A stretch of 64,000 bases of DNA, from positions 1,302,001-1,366,000 of the forward strand of contig NZ_JALKFS010000005.1 in assembly GCF_023051145.1 (NCBI RefSeq). Direction: 5' to 3'. Under the pieces are notes generated by a model. The model had not been told where the DNA came from. It worked only from the letters and a program-made list of their open reading frames with translations, and made no database searches. Shown in pieces: positions 8,876-16,723 of the stretch. A program made the position numbers and the translations under genes. Positions within the stretch are counted from its first letter, which is position 1. Every line of letters starts with the position of its first letter. This DNA comes from Williamsia sp. DF01-3. Its GTDB lineage: Bacteria; Actinomycetota; Actinomycetes; Mycobacteriales; Mycobacteriaceae.

Positions 8876-10363
8876 TCACACTTCTTCGACCAGATCGATG
8901 CGACGGTCGCCGCTCGACATGGTCTCGGGGTCGGCACCGAGTGCTCCGAGGAAACTCTCGGCCCACCGCTGGACGTCATGTGCGAGCACCTGCCTGCGCA
9001 GCGCCCGCATCCGACGCCGACCCTCGTCCGGGTCTTGCTCGAGGGCGGCGACGATCGCGTTCTTGACACCTTCGGTGTCGTACGGATTGGCTTGGAACGC
9101 CTGACGCAATTCGGCTGCCGCGCCGGTGAACTCACTGAGCACCAGCGCCCCACCGAGGTCGCTGCGGCAGGCGACGTACTCCTTGGCGACCAGGTTCATG
9201 CCGTCGCGCAGCGGCGTGATCAGCATGACGTCGGCGGCCACGAAGAAGGCGATCAGGTCTTCGCGGGGAACCGGCTGGTGCAAGTACTGGATGACCGGGT
9301 GCCCCACACGTCCGTAGGTGCCGTTGATGTTGCCCACCAACTGTTCGATCTCGCCGCGCATCTTGATGTAGCTGTCGACCCGCTCGCGGCTGGGCGTCGC
9401 CAGCTGCAACATGGTGACCTCGTTGGGGTCGACCCGGCCTTCTTCGAAGAGTTCGGACAGCGCCTGCAGCCGGACGTCGATGCCCTTGGTGTAGTCGAGG
9501 CGGTCGACTCCGAGCAGTACCTTCTTCGGGCTGCCCAGCTCCTCCCGGATCTCGACGGCGCGTTTGCGGATCTCTTTGGTCTTGGCCTGGGTGTCGAGTT
9601 CGCCGGAGTCGATCGAGATGGGGAATGCACCCACCCGGACCGTGCGGAAACCGACCTGGACCACGCCGAACTTGGAGCGGACGCCGACCTGGCCCTTGGA
9701 AGTCGCCTGTCCGGCCAGCCGCCGCGCGAGGTACAAGAAGTTCTGCGCGCCGCCGGGAAGGTGGAACCCGATCAGGTCGGCGCCGAGCAGACCCTCGATG
9801 ATCTCGGTGCGCCACGGCATCTGCATGAACAGTTCGACCGGCGGGAACGGGATGTGCAGGAAGAAGCCGATCCGGAGATCGGGACGCAGCATGCGCAGCA
9901 TCTTCGGCACCAGTTGCAACTGGTAGTCCTGGATCCAGACCAACGCGCCCTCGGCGGCCGCCTCGGACGCTGCCTCGGCGAACCTGCGGTTGATGGCGAC
10001 GTAGCTGTTCCACCAGGTGCGGTTGTACTCGGGTTTGACGATGACGTCGTGGTACAGCGGCCAGAGGGTGGCGTTGGAGAAACCCTCGTAGTAGTCGGCG
10101 ATCTCCTGCGCGGTCAGTGATACGGCGTAGAGCTGAAGTCCTTCGACCTCGGGGTGTTCTGCGGCGTCGGCCACACCCGACCACCCGACCCACGCGCCCG
10201 TCTGCGACCGCAGGATCGGTTCCAGGGCGGTGACCAGACCACCCGGACTGCGCTTCCAGCGCACGGTGCCATCCGCGAGCGTCTCTTTGTCTACCGGCAG
10301 GCGATTCGCGACTACAACGAAATCGGCGCGGGTATCGGACTCATTCGATCGCTGCGGAGTCAC
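8876..10363 (-). CDS. otsA: Alpha,alpha-trehalose-phosphate synthase (UDP-forming), OtsA
   Basis: A 495-aa GT20 enzyme that joins a nucleotide-activated glucose to glucose-6-phosphate to give trehalose-6-phosphate. Conserved pieces include [65 protein letters not shown] and [10 protein letters not shown], in family order. Length fits. It starts with GTG 3 bp after the stop of a 55-aa protein gene and precedes otsB, so the block looks like one minus-strand operon. Trehalose serves as osmolyte and as the sugar core of mycolyl glycolipids in these bacteria. Confidence 0.95.
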   Translation of the reverse strand: MTPQRSNESDTRADFVVVANRLPVDKETLADGTVRWKRSPGGLVTALEPILRSQTGAWVGWSGVADAAEHPEVEGLQLYAVSLTAQEIADYYEGFSNATLWPLYHDVIVKPEYNRTWWNSYVAINRRFAEAASEAAAEGALVWIQDYQLQLVPKMLRMLRPDLRIGFFLHIPFPPVELFMQMPWRTEIIEGLLGADLIGFHLPGGAQNFLYLARRLAGQATSKGQVGVRSKFGVVQVGFRTVRVGAFPISIDSGELDTQAKTKEIRKRAVEIREELGSPKKVLLGVDRLDYTKGIDVRLQALSELFEEGRVDPNEVTMLQLATPSRERVDSYIKMRGEIEQLVGNINGTYGRVGHPVIQYLHQPVPREDLIAFFVAADVMLITPLRDGMNLVAKEYVACRSDLGGALVLSEFTGAAAELRQAFQANPYDTEGVKNAIVAALEQDPDEGRRRMRALRRQVLAHDVQRWAESFLGALGADPETMSSGDRRIDLVEEV

Positions 10364-10366
10364 GAA

Positions 10367-10534
10367 TCAGGCTTCGCCCGGCGCGATTCCGAGCATTGCC
10401 AGCAACATCCGGCATTCGTCGGCGTCGGTGGCGTATGCCGCGACAACGCGTCGTGCGGAGTTGGCGGTCTCGTCGGCGACGGGCTCCAGATCCTCGTCTG
10501 CGAGGTCAGTCTTATCGCTGGTCTTGGCAGGCAT
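10367..10534 (-). CDS. Conserved small acidic protein upstream of otsA (Rv3489-like)
   Basis: A 55-aa reading frame (58 aa if ATG 10543 is used) reading MPAKTSDKTDLADEDLEPVA and ending in MLLAMLGIAPGEA. It is acidic at the N-terminus with a short C-terminal helix containing DADECRMLLAMLG. It lies 3 bp upstream of otsA and 9-18 bp downstream of the thrE-like gene on the same strand. M. tuberculosis has a protein of similar size, Rv3489, immediately before otsA (Rv3490), so the pairing seems conserved. No function is known; a role in OtsA control would be speculation from position. Confidence 0.65.
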   Translation of the reverse strand: MPAKTSDKTDLADEDLEPVADETANSARRVVAAYATDADECRMLLAMLGIAPGEA

Positions 10535-10552
10535 GGCGACCATAATACCTGC

Positions 10553-12070
10553 TCAGTTTTGACGTTCGGTCATGCCGGGGCGCGCTTGGATCTGATGCAT
10601 CGGCTCGGTGGCGGCGTCGGGATCGGGCTCTGGTTCTTCGGTCAGACGACCGGGCCGAATGGCCGAGCGGGCGGTCAACAGAACCCGTGTCGGTTTGGTG
10701 GGGATACGAGGCCGTCGCAGGGTGCGTGCGATGAACTCGCCGAGGGTCACGCCGGCCGCCAGACTCACGCCCGTACCCACCGCGGCCGCCAAGGCCGTGA
10801 AGCCGTCCACGGTCTGGTCGCCCAGGATTCCGTAGAGGCCGCGATAGATCGCCAGACCTGGGAGCAGCGGTGTGATGCCTGCGACCGCGACCACAAGCGG
10901 CGGGGTCACCGCTCGGCGGGCCAGCAGACCACCGACCAGCCCGACCAGGGCTGCGGCGAATCCGGCCGAGATGACCGAGCCGATGCTGAAGTGTTCGGCT
11001 GCCGCGACCACCGCGGCACCGAGGGCACCGCCGAAGAAGGCGGTGGAGAGTGCGCGGCGCTCGGCGTAACTGGCGAGCGCGAAAGCGGCCGCGGCCAGAC
11101 CGCCTGCGACGACGCGCGTCGGAGTGGTGGCCAGGTCGAATGACGTGGAGGTGGTGATGGTCGGCAGGTAGATGCCCGTGCCTTCGAGGGCGCGGATCGC
11201 GATACCGACACCGCTGATGATGCCGCCGGTCATGATCATCAGTTCGAAGAACCGGGCGGCGCCGGTGATGGGCGCGCCGGTGATGGCGTCCTGCACCGAA
11301 CCCACCAACGACAAACCGGACAGGAGCACGATGACGCCGGCCGCGATGACCTGGGACGGAGCGATGTCGACGCCGAGGGTGTCCTGATACTGGAACACCA
11401 GCGCAGCCGGGATCACCGCGATGAATCCGCCGGTGACCTGCTGGAAGAACAGCGGCGTGCCGATCTTGTTGAGCAGCCGATTGGTCCGGTCGATGACCGC
11501 GGTGGTGATGAAGGCGACCACGGCCACGAGCCAGCCACCTCCCAGGAGCACCGACAGCGACGCTGCCATCGATGACCAGGCCAGCGTTGCTATCCAGCGA
11601 CGGTACGGGTGCGGCGCGGCGATGATCGAGTCGATGACCTCGTGCGCTTCGCCCGGATCGATGGCGCGACTGCGGATCTTGCGGACCAGGCGGTCGACCG
11701 CGGCCAGCCGGGTGAAGTCGAGTGAGCGGTAGTGCACCGTCCTCATCGCGGTCACGGGCGGCATCGATGCGCCGCGACGGGCACTGACCCAGATGGTGTT
11801 GTACGTGACGTCCACTTCGCAGTTCTCGACGCCGTACATGCTCGCGACGAACCGCACCTGGGTCTGGGTGTCGATCGCGCCGGTTCCGGAGTCGAGCAGC
11901 ACCGCACCGACCTTGATCGCCAGATCCAGGACTTCGGTGACGGCGCCGTCGTCGGTGAGGTCGATCGGCCGACGTGGGGACACCGCCGGTTCGAACGGTT
12001 CGATGGTGTCGATCGTCGCTCGGTGGTTCCCGACGAGGCGGCCCGCAAGAGTCGCGATATACTCGCGCAC
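10553..12070 (-). CDS. Threonine/serine exporter family protein (ThrE-like)
   Basis: A 505-aa membrane protein with the two-part ThrE architecture: a cytoplasmic N-terminal domain (about 45-200, DUF1212-like, with LLDSGTGAIDTQTQV) and about ten hydrophobic segments from residue 165 to 440. The second hydrophobic block includes GGLLARRAVTPPLVVAVAG and PLLPGLAIYRGLYGI, typical of the family. ThrE exports threonine and serine by proton motive force in Corynebacterium. The cytoplasmic tail is Pro/Glu-rich. The GTG start at 12070 lies only 7 bp from a divergent tRNA gene, so the true start may be further inside. Confidence 0.85.
   Translation of the reverse strand: MREYIATLAGRLVGNHRATIDTIEPFEPAVSPRRPIDLTDDGAVTEVLDLAIKVGAVLLDSGTGAIDTQTQVRFVASMYGVENCEVDVTYNTIWVSARRGASMPPVTAMRTVHYRSLDFTRLAAVDRLVRKIRSRAIDPGEAHEVIDSIIAAPHPYRRWIATLAWSSMAASLSVLLGGGWLVAVVAFITTAVIDRTNRLLNKIGTPLFFQQVTGGFIAVIPAALVFQYQDTLGVDIAPSQVIAAGVIVLLSGLSLVGSVQDAITGAPITGAARFFELMIMTGGIISGVGIAIRALEGTGIYLPTITTSTSFDLATTPTRVVAGGLAAAAFALASYAERRALSTAFFGGALGAAVVAAAEHFSIGSVISAGFAAALVGLVGGLLARRAVTPPLVVAVAGITPLLPGLAIYRGLYGILGDQTVDGFTALAAAVGTGVSLAAGVTLGEFIARTLRRPRIPTKPTRVLLTARSAIRPGRLTEEPEPDPDAATEPMHQIQARPGMTERQN
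12058..12063 (+). promoter_or_regulatory. Candidate -10 box for tRNA-Thr
   Basis: TATACT matches five of six bases of the TATAAT consensus and lies 14 bp before the first tRNA base, where a -10 element should be. The -35 region is unclear. It sits inside the 5' coding region of the divergent thrE-like gene. Confidence 0.4.
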
Positions 12071-12077
12071 GCAGTTT

Positions 12078-12152
12078 GCCTCCTTAGCTCAGTGGTAGAG
12101 CACTCGCCTTGTAAGCGAGCGGTCGTCAGTTCAATCCTGACAGGGGGCTCCA
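12078..12152 (+). tRNA. tRNA-Thr (anticodon UGU), CCA encoded
   Basis: A complete cloverleaf of 75 nt. Acceptor GCCTCCT pairs with AGGGGGC (one G-U), the D arm holds AGCTCAGTGGTAGAGC, the anticodon stem is CTCGC/GCGAG around loop CTTGTAA, and the T arm is GTCAG-TTCAATC-CTGAC. The anticodon TGT reads ACA threonine codons. Discriminator T is followed by an encoded CCA. No integrase gene or duplicated 3' end marks it as an attachment site. Confidence 0.95.
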
Positions 12153-12153
12153 A

Positions 12154-12183
12154 CGATGCGGGTGCCCCGACGGGGGCGCATCG
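12154..12183 (+). terminator. Hairpin directly after tRNA-Thr
   Basis: CGATGCG at 12154-12160 pairs with CGCATCG at 12177-12183, and CCCC at 12165-12168 can pair with GGGG at 12073-12076 of the same arm (12173-12176). It begins two bases after the tRNA CCA. No T-run follows, so it may be a processing or termination signal of the GC-rich type. Confidence 0.45.
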
Positions 12184-12372
12184 ACCTCCCGGAGACAGGG
12201 TAGGGCGACCACCTGAGGACCACCAAAGTCGCCAGATCTCCCGGTCTGACGATGTGGATGGAAGTGGTCTGGGTCACCCGAAATATGGCCCGCCTGAAGA
12301 CGTTTCCCACGGAAATGTGGTCCGGCTGTTCGGCTGGCCTGCGTCAGATGTCGAGGCGTCGCGGTTCTGGCC

Positions 12373-13035
12373 TCATCTCCGACGAACCGCTGCGACCACC
12401 ACGTCGTGGAGCTGAACATCTCGCCCGTCGGGCCCGGTGATCGATCGGTGGGTTTCGCGGGCGGTCGAGATCTCCCACTCGGTCGGGTTCAGCTGGGCAG
12501 TGATGTCGGCAGCGCGCACGGAGGCCGACTCCGGCGGCTGGCCATCTGCGTCGTGATGGCCGTGGCCGGCATCGTGCGAGGCGGCCCCGCCGTGGTGGTT
12601 GTGGTGGAGGTGCCCGACGATGAACAGCATGCCGCCGGGGGCGACCCAGTCGGCGATGCGGCGATAGAAGTCCAGCTGCGGTATCGCGGGGTGTGCGTAG
12701 TGCGTGGTGACCAGGTCGTAGCGGGCTTCGGGTTCCCAGGTGGACAGGTCGGCCTCGACCCATCGCATCCGATCGGCAACTCCCGCCCGCGTCGCCTTCT
12801 CGGCAGCGCGGGCCAGGGCCTCGACGGCGATGTCGGCGCCCGTCACCTGCCAGCCACGCGTTGCCAGCCACACTGCTTCGGTGCCGCCGCCACAGCCCGC
12901 GTCGAGAGCGGTCCCGGGCGTCAGGCCCGCAACCTCGTGTGTCAGGTGTGGGTTGGGCGTGCCGGCCGCCATCGCCGTGGCTCGGTCGCCTTGCCAGATC
13001 TCATCCCAGTACTTCTTGTCGAACGAGTGCGTCAT
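12373..13035 (-). CDS. Class I SAM-dependent methyltransferase with His-rich insert
   Basis: A 220-aa protein with motif I LDAGCGGGTEAVWLA, motif post-I VTGADI and a motif IV region DLVTTHYAHPA. It belongs to the small-molecule methyltransferase group; substrate unknown. Between VGHLHHNHHGG and GHGHHDADGQ (about residues 148-172) there is an insert with nine or more His, which could bind metal. ATG 13035 is preferred because similarity starts at MTHSFDKKYWDEIW. It is divergent from an XRE-cupin regulator, with palindromes in the 109-bp gap, so it is probably a target of that regulator. Confidence 0.85.
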   Translation of the reverse strand: MTHSFDKKYWDEIWQGDRATAMAAGTPNPHLTHEVAGLTPGTALDAGCGGGTEAVWLATRGWQVTGADIAVEALARAAEKATRAGVADRMRWVEADLSTWEPEARYDLVTTHYAHPAIPQLDFYRRIADWVAPGGMLFIVGHLHHNHHGGAASHDAGHGHHDADGQPPESASVRAADITAQLNPTEWEISTARETHRSITGPDGRDVQLHDVVVAAVRRR

Positions 13036-13055
13036 TGTGCTCTTTTCTCGGGTTG

Positions 13056-13082
13056 CCGGTGCCGGTTGCGCGGTGGCACCGG
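13056..13082. promoter_or_regulatory. Inverted repeat in methyltransferase/XRE intergenic region
   Basis: CCGGTGCC at 13056-13063 and GGCACCGG at 13075-13082 are perfect 8-bp arms around 11 bases. It lies 20 bp upstream of the methyltransferase start and could be an operator or leader hairpin. Confidence 0.4.
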
Positions 13083-13125
13083 ATTGCTTGATGGTGCGAT
13101 GGCGACGTTGTAATCGCAAGGTTCG

Positions 13126-13139
13126 TTGCCGAATGGCAA
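13126..13139. promoter_or_regulatory. Candidate operator TTGCC-N4-GGCAA before XRE gene
   Basis: TTGCCGAATGGCAA is a perfect 5-bp inverted repeat with a 4-bp centre, ending 5 bp before the ATG at 13145. Its symmetry and position fit autoregulation by the adjacent HTH protein; this is inference. Confidence 0.45.
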
Positions 13140-13144
13140 AGTGC

Positions 13145-13831
13145 ATGAACATGGACCCTTCAACCGATCGCACTCTCGACGCCGTGGGGTCGCGGCTCAA
13201 GCAACTTCGGCAGCACCGCGACCTCACCCTGATCGATCTCGCCGAGGAGACGGGGATTTCGACGAGCACCTTGTCCAGACTCGAGGCCGGCTTGCGGCGG
13301 CCGACACTGGAGCAGCTGTTACCGCTGGCCCGGTCCTATGGGGTCACGTTGGACGAGCTCGTCGACGCACCACCGACCGGAGACCCGCGAGTCAACATGC
13401 GTCCGATCCCTACGAACGACGGTTCCACCGTGGTTCCGCTGACCCGCCGGCCAGGAGGCATCCAGGCGTACAAGTTCGTCCTGCCCGCCGGACGTGACGA
13501 CGTCGAACCGGATCTGCGAAGCCATGAGGGTTACGACTGGGCATTTGTTCTCAACGGACGACTCCGACTCATACTCGGCGAGCACGACCTCATCCTCGAG
13601 CCCGGAGAGGCTGCCGAGTTCGACACCCGCACCCCGCATTGGTTCGGTGCGACGAGCTCCGGCCCGGTGGAGTTCCTCAGCCTCGTCGGCAAACAGGGGA
13701 GCGCGCGCACGTGCGTGCTGCGCCCAGACGCCAGGAACCCGACCGGGCGTGAACAGCCCGTGTGTGCGCTGTGTTCAAACAGGCGGTACAAGAAGTACAG
13801 TGCTCGAAGTTCCCTGGGAAGGCGCACATGA
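13145..13831 (+). CDS. XRE-family regulator with C-terminal cupin sensor domain
   Basis: Residues about 10-65 are a Cro/C1 helix-turn-helix (LTLIDLAEETGISTSTLSRLE); residues 100-190 are a cupin (GYDWAFVLNGRLRL, LEPGEAAEFDTRTPHWFG). As read it has 228 aa and stops in the ATGA that starts the next gene. However, after SLVGKQG the family normally reads GERAHVRA. Adding one G in the run at 13696-13699 restores GERAHVRAAPRRQ and a stop at 13752. The final 45 residues as read, including that overlap, are therefore probably artefact. Starts at 13145 or 13151. Likely controls itself, the divergent methyltransferase and perhaps the downstream hydrolase. Confidence 0.88.
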   Translation: MNMDPSTDRTLDAVGSRLKQLRQHRDLTLIDLAEETGISTSTLSRLEAGLRRPTLEQLLPLARSYGVTLDELVDAPPTGDPRVNMRPIPTNDGSTVVPLTRRPGGIQAYKFVLPAGRDDVEPDLRSHEGYDWAFVLNGRLRLILGEHDLILEPGEAAEFDTRTPHWFGATSSGPVEFLSLVGKQGSARTCVLRPDARNPTGREQPVCALCSNRRYKKYSARSSLGRRT

Positions 13832-14820
13832 CCGCAATGGATGGTGACGCTGCGCTGACTTCAGCGATCCGCCGGCGTCTGGGTGGGCGTCATCCGACCG
13901 TGGTAGTGGCTTCGGTCGGGCCCCACGGGCTGTCACTGGCCTCCACAGGGACCACCACCACAGCCGACCTGGAGATCGGCTCGATTTCCAAAGCGCTCAC
14001 CGGATTGTTGTACGCGGAGGCATGCTCGCGCGGGGAGGTGACACCCGAGACAACACTGGGAACACTGCTTCCGTTGACGGACAAGGAGATCGGCGCGATC
14101 ACGCTCGGATCGCTCAGTACACATCGATCTGGACTGCCTCGGCTGCCTGCGGGCATGAACCCGCTCGGTCGCACCGTGAAGATGTGGACGCAAGGTGCCT
14201 CGCCGTACGGTGAGACCCTCGAGGAGCTCCTCGCGCAGGTACGCGACACCACACTGAGGTCGCCGAAGGTGAGATACTCCAATCTTGGGTTTCAGCTACT
14301 CGGGCATTCGCTGGCACAGGCCGCCGGCCAGAGTTTCCAGACGTTGTTGGGTGATCGTCTTGCCCGGCCGCTCGGACTCGAGAACACCTACGCCCCATAC
14401 ACACCGGCCGAATTGACCTCGGACGCCGTGGTCGGCCGAAGCCGGTTCGGCCGGGTTCAGCAACCCTGGACGGGGGAGGCCATCGCACCCGCCGGCGGCG
14501 TCCGGGCGTCCATCGCGGACATGGGTCGCCTCGTGTGCGCTCTGCTCGACGAATCTTCCCCGGGCATGGCAGCGCTCGATCCGGTTGCCACGCTGATGGG
14601 TCCGGCGCGCATCGGTGCCGGCTGGATGACCCTCGACGTGAAGGGCCGAAAGATCACCTGGCACAACGGAGCAACGGGCGGTTTCGCAAGCTGGATCGGG
14701 GTGGACCGTGCCGCCGGGACAGGCGTGGTGATCGTGTCCGCAACCGCGGTGTCGGTGGACAAGCACGGGTTCGCCTTGCTCCGGGAACTCACCGACGATT
14801 CACCGCGCCGCTCGGACTGA
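13828..14820 (+). CDS. Serine hydrolase, beta-lactamase/penicillin-binding fold (class C-like)
   Basis: A 330-aa protein with the class C/esterase signature: S-I-S-K at 52-55 (nucleophile Ser52 and Lys55), YSN at 150-152 and HNGATGG near residue 278 in place of KTG. There is no signal peptide, so it appears cytoplasmic; many such proteins are esterases or peptidases and not lactamases. A GGGAAGG ribosome site sits 6 bp before ATG 13828. It follows the XRE-cupin gene and is followed after 21 bp by a LysR gene. Confidence 0.85.
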   Translation: MTAMDGDAALTSAIRRRLGGRHPTVVVASVGPHGLSLASTGTTTTADLEIGSISKALTGLLYAEACSRGEVTPETTLGTLLPLTDKEIGAITLGSLSTHRSGLPRLPAGMNPLGRTVKMWTQGASPYGETLEELLAQVRDTTLRSPKVRYSNLGFQLLGHSLAQAAGQSFQTLLGDRLARPLGLENTYAPYTPAELTSDAVVGRSRFGRVQQPWTGEAIAPAGGVRASIADMGRLVCALLDESSPGMAALDPVATLMGPARIGAGWMTLDVKGRKITWHNGATGGFASWIGVDRAAGTGVVIVSATAVSVDKHGFALLRELTDDSPRRSD

Positions 14821-14841
14821 TCAACGTGTCACAGTGGTGAC

Positions 14842-15711
14842 GTGGATCTTGTCAGGCATCTGAGGTTCTTTGTCGCCGTCGCCGAGGAGGGTCATTTCGG
14901 GCACGCTGCCGCTCGCCTGCAGATGACCCAGCCTCCCGTGTCGCAGGGCTTGCGTCGCCTGGAGAAGGAACTCGGGGTGGAACTCATCCGTCGGAGCACT
15001 CAGGGCGCCGAACTGACCAGTGCGGGCCGGGATCTGCTGCCGCGGGCGCGTGTCCTGGTTGATGACGCCGAACGGTTTGTCGGCGAGGCCCGTCGACTTC
15101 GGGGGCACCACGATGTCCTGAGATGCGGGTTGCCGAGCGACCTCGACCCTGCGATCGCGGCCGCGTGCGCTGTCTCCCTTGGCCGCCTGCGCCCCGACCA
15201 TCATTTCCGGATGACCACCGCGTCCATCATCGACCTCGTCAAGGATGTCCGCGCCGGTCTCCTCGATTGCGCGGTGGTCGAACACCCTTCCGTGGTCGAA
15301 GGTCTCGATGCGGGACCGGCCACCCGGATACCGCGTTCCTTTCTCGTGCCTGCGGATCACCCGGTGGCCAAGGCGAAGAAGCCGACGGTGCGGATGCTCG
15401 ATGGGCTGGCCTGTGCCCATGCTCCGCGGGCCACCAACCCGCCGGCCTTCGACTTGCTGATCGACACGCTGCACGTGCGCGGTCTCGATCCGGTTGTGCT
15501 GCCCACGCATTCGGCAGGTGAACTGGTGGCAGCAGTCGCCTGTGGGGAAGCCTTCGCTCTGGCAACGGGCACCTCACAGGTCCGCGGGGTCAAGCGCGTG
15601 GCGATGATCCCGGACGACGTGGCGTTGCGCCTGCGCACAGTTCGCCGCCCGGGCACGGCCCAGCCCGCGGTCGACGCAATCGAATCGGCTCTCTGGAAGC
15701 TCGCGCGGTGA
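14842..15711 (+). CDS. LysR-family transcriptional regulator
   Basis: A 289-aa LTTR starting with GTG. N-terminal winged helix (residues 1-60: FFVAVAEEGHFGHAAARLQMTQPPVSQGLRRLEKELGVELIRR) shown here in part as GHAAARLQMTQPPVSQ, then a periplasmic-binding-like sensor domain. Its TGA stop overlaps the GTG start of a class A beta-lactamase-like gene by 4 bp, so the two are translationally coupled. Unlike AmpR-type regulators it is co-directional with the lactamase-fold gene. Effector unknown. Confidence 0.9.
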   Translation: MDLVRHLRFFVAVAEEGHFGHAAARLQMTQPPVSQGLRRLEKELGVELIRRSTQGAELTSAGRDLLPRARVLVDDAERFVGEARRLRGHHDVLRCGLPSDLDPAIAAACAVSLGRLRPDHHFRMTTASIIDLVKDVRAGLLDCAVVEHPSVVEGLDAGPATRIPRSFLVPADHPVAKAKKPTVRMLDGLACAHAPRATNPPAFDLLIDTLHVRGLDPVVLPTHSAGELVAAVACGEAFALATGTSQVRGVKRVAMIPDDVALRLRTVRRPGTAQPAVDAIESALWKLAR

Positions 15712-16619
15712 GCGGCCCGGCTCCGGATGCGGACGCGTCGAGGCATCTGAGCGAGGTCTTCGCTGATGCCGGATGCGCCGGATGGGTACATGCCAGGACG
15801 ATCGGCCGGGCGGTCGAGCGGGAATTCGGCTGGGCGGCAGACGATCCCGTCGTGATGGCATCGGTATACAAGCTGCCGCTCCTGCTTGCTCTGTGTGACC
15901 TGGCCGAGATCGGGCAGATCGACCTGACTGCCACGGTGGTGGTCGACCCGGCGGATTGGGCGGTGGGGCCCACGGGTATCGCGACCTTGCACGACCCGGT
16001 GACATTGAGCTGGCGTGACTTGGCCGTACAGATGATGGTGATCTCCGACAACGCGGCAGCCGACGTGATCCTCGACCGGGTGGGACTACCGCGGGTGCAG
16101 GAGAAACTCGATGCGCTCGGCCTGACCGAGACCAGGGTGGTCGGTGGCATGGCGGAACTGCAACAACAACTGGTCCGGGAAACGGGCACCAACACTGTGG
16201 TGGAGGCGTTCTCGGTGCTCGCCGACGCAGACCGGACGATGACCGTCACGGCCTACGACCCGGCGCTTGCCAGCGCGACGACGCCCCGCGACGCCACACG
16301 TCTGTTGCAACTCATCTGGACCGATCAGGCGGTATCGGCACAGATGAGCGAGTTCGTTCGGTCAACGATGCGTAAACAGGCCTGGCAACAACGTCTTTCG
16401 TCGGGGTTCCCGTTGGGCGTGGCAACCATCGCGGGTAAGACCGGCACACTCGGCGCCATCCGCAACGAGATCGCCGTTGTCGAATATCCCGGCGAACATC
16501 CGATCGCGGTTGCCGTCTTCACGCTGGCAGCCAGAGCGGAACTGTCACTGCCGACGGTGGAGGCAGCCGTCGGGCGAGCTGCGCGAATCGCGGTGACGGC
16601 AGTGCGGAGCCCGCTCTGA
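15708..16619 (+). CDS. Class A beta-lactamase-like serine hydrolase without signal peptide
   Basis: A 303-aa protein with class A landmarks: SVYK (Ser52, Lys55), SDN (Ser113) and KTGTLG (Lys244). Where class A enzymes have the omega loop ExxLN, I find no clear match. It has no signal sequence or lipobox, which is unusual for an enzyme that would act on periplasmic lactams. It is coupled by GTGA overlap to the LysR gene. It could be a cytoplasmic amide hydrolase or a sensor; beta-lactam hydrolysis is not established. Confidence 0.85.
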   Translation: MSGPAPDADASRHLSEVFADAGCAGWVHARTIGRAVEREFGWAADDPVVMASVYKLPLLLALCDLAEIGQIDLTATVVVDPADWAVGPTGIATLHDPVTLSWRDLAVQMMVISDNAAADVILDRVGLPRVQEKLDALGLTETRVVGGMAELQQQLVRETGTNTVVEAFSVLADADRTMTVTAYDPALASATTPRDATRLLQLIWTDQAVSAQMSEFVRSTMRKQAWQQRLSSGFPLGVATIAGKTGTLGAIRNEIAVVEYPGEHPIAVAVFTLAARAELSLPTVEAAVGRAARIAVTAVRSPL

Positions 16620-16648
16620 CACGGTGATCGTCACGGGTTCTGCCACGC

Positions 16649-16669
16649 CCGATAGCGATTCGCTATCGG
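16649..16669. promoter_or_regulatory. Perfect inverted repeat between lactamase-like gene and PBP
   Basis: CCGATAGCG at 16649-16657 and CGCTATCGG at 16661-16669 are perfect 9-bp arms around ATT. It lies 30 bp after the upstream stop and 55 bp before the PBP start. With no T-run it may be an operator or a weak terminator. Confidence 0.45.
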
Positions 16670-16723
16670 CTGCGGAGGCGATGCGACATTGCCGGGCCGC
16701 GGCCCGCCTGCTTGAGTCGGAGC

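Noticed and set aside
8864-10120. 418-codon plus-strand frame opposite otsA
   Set aside because: otsA is unambiguous on the other strand; the product has no family features.
10154-11143. Long plus-strand open frame opposite otsA and the thrE-like gene
   Set aside because: Antisense to two recognised genes, with Arg/Gly-rich translation typical of high-GC shadow frames.
12078-12152. tRNA-Thr as an attachment site for an integrated element
   Set aside because: No integrase, no repeated 3' end and no island-like genes beside it.
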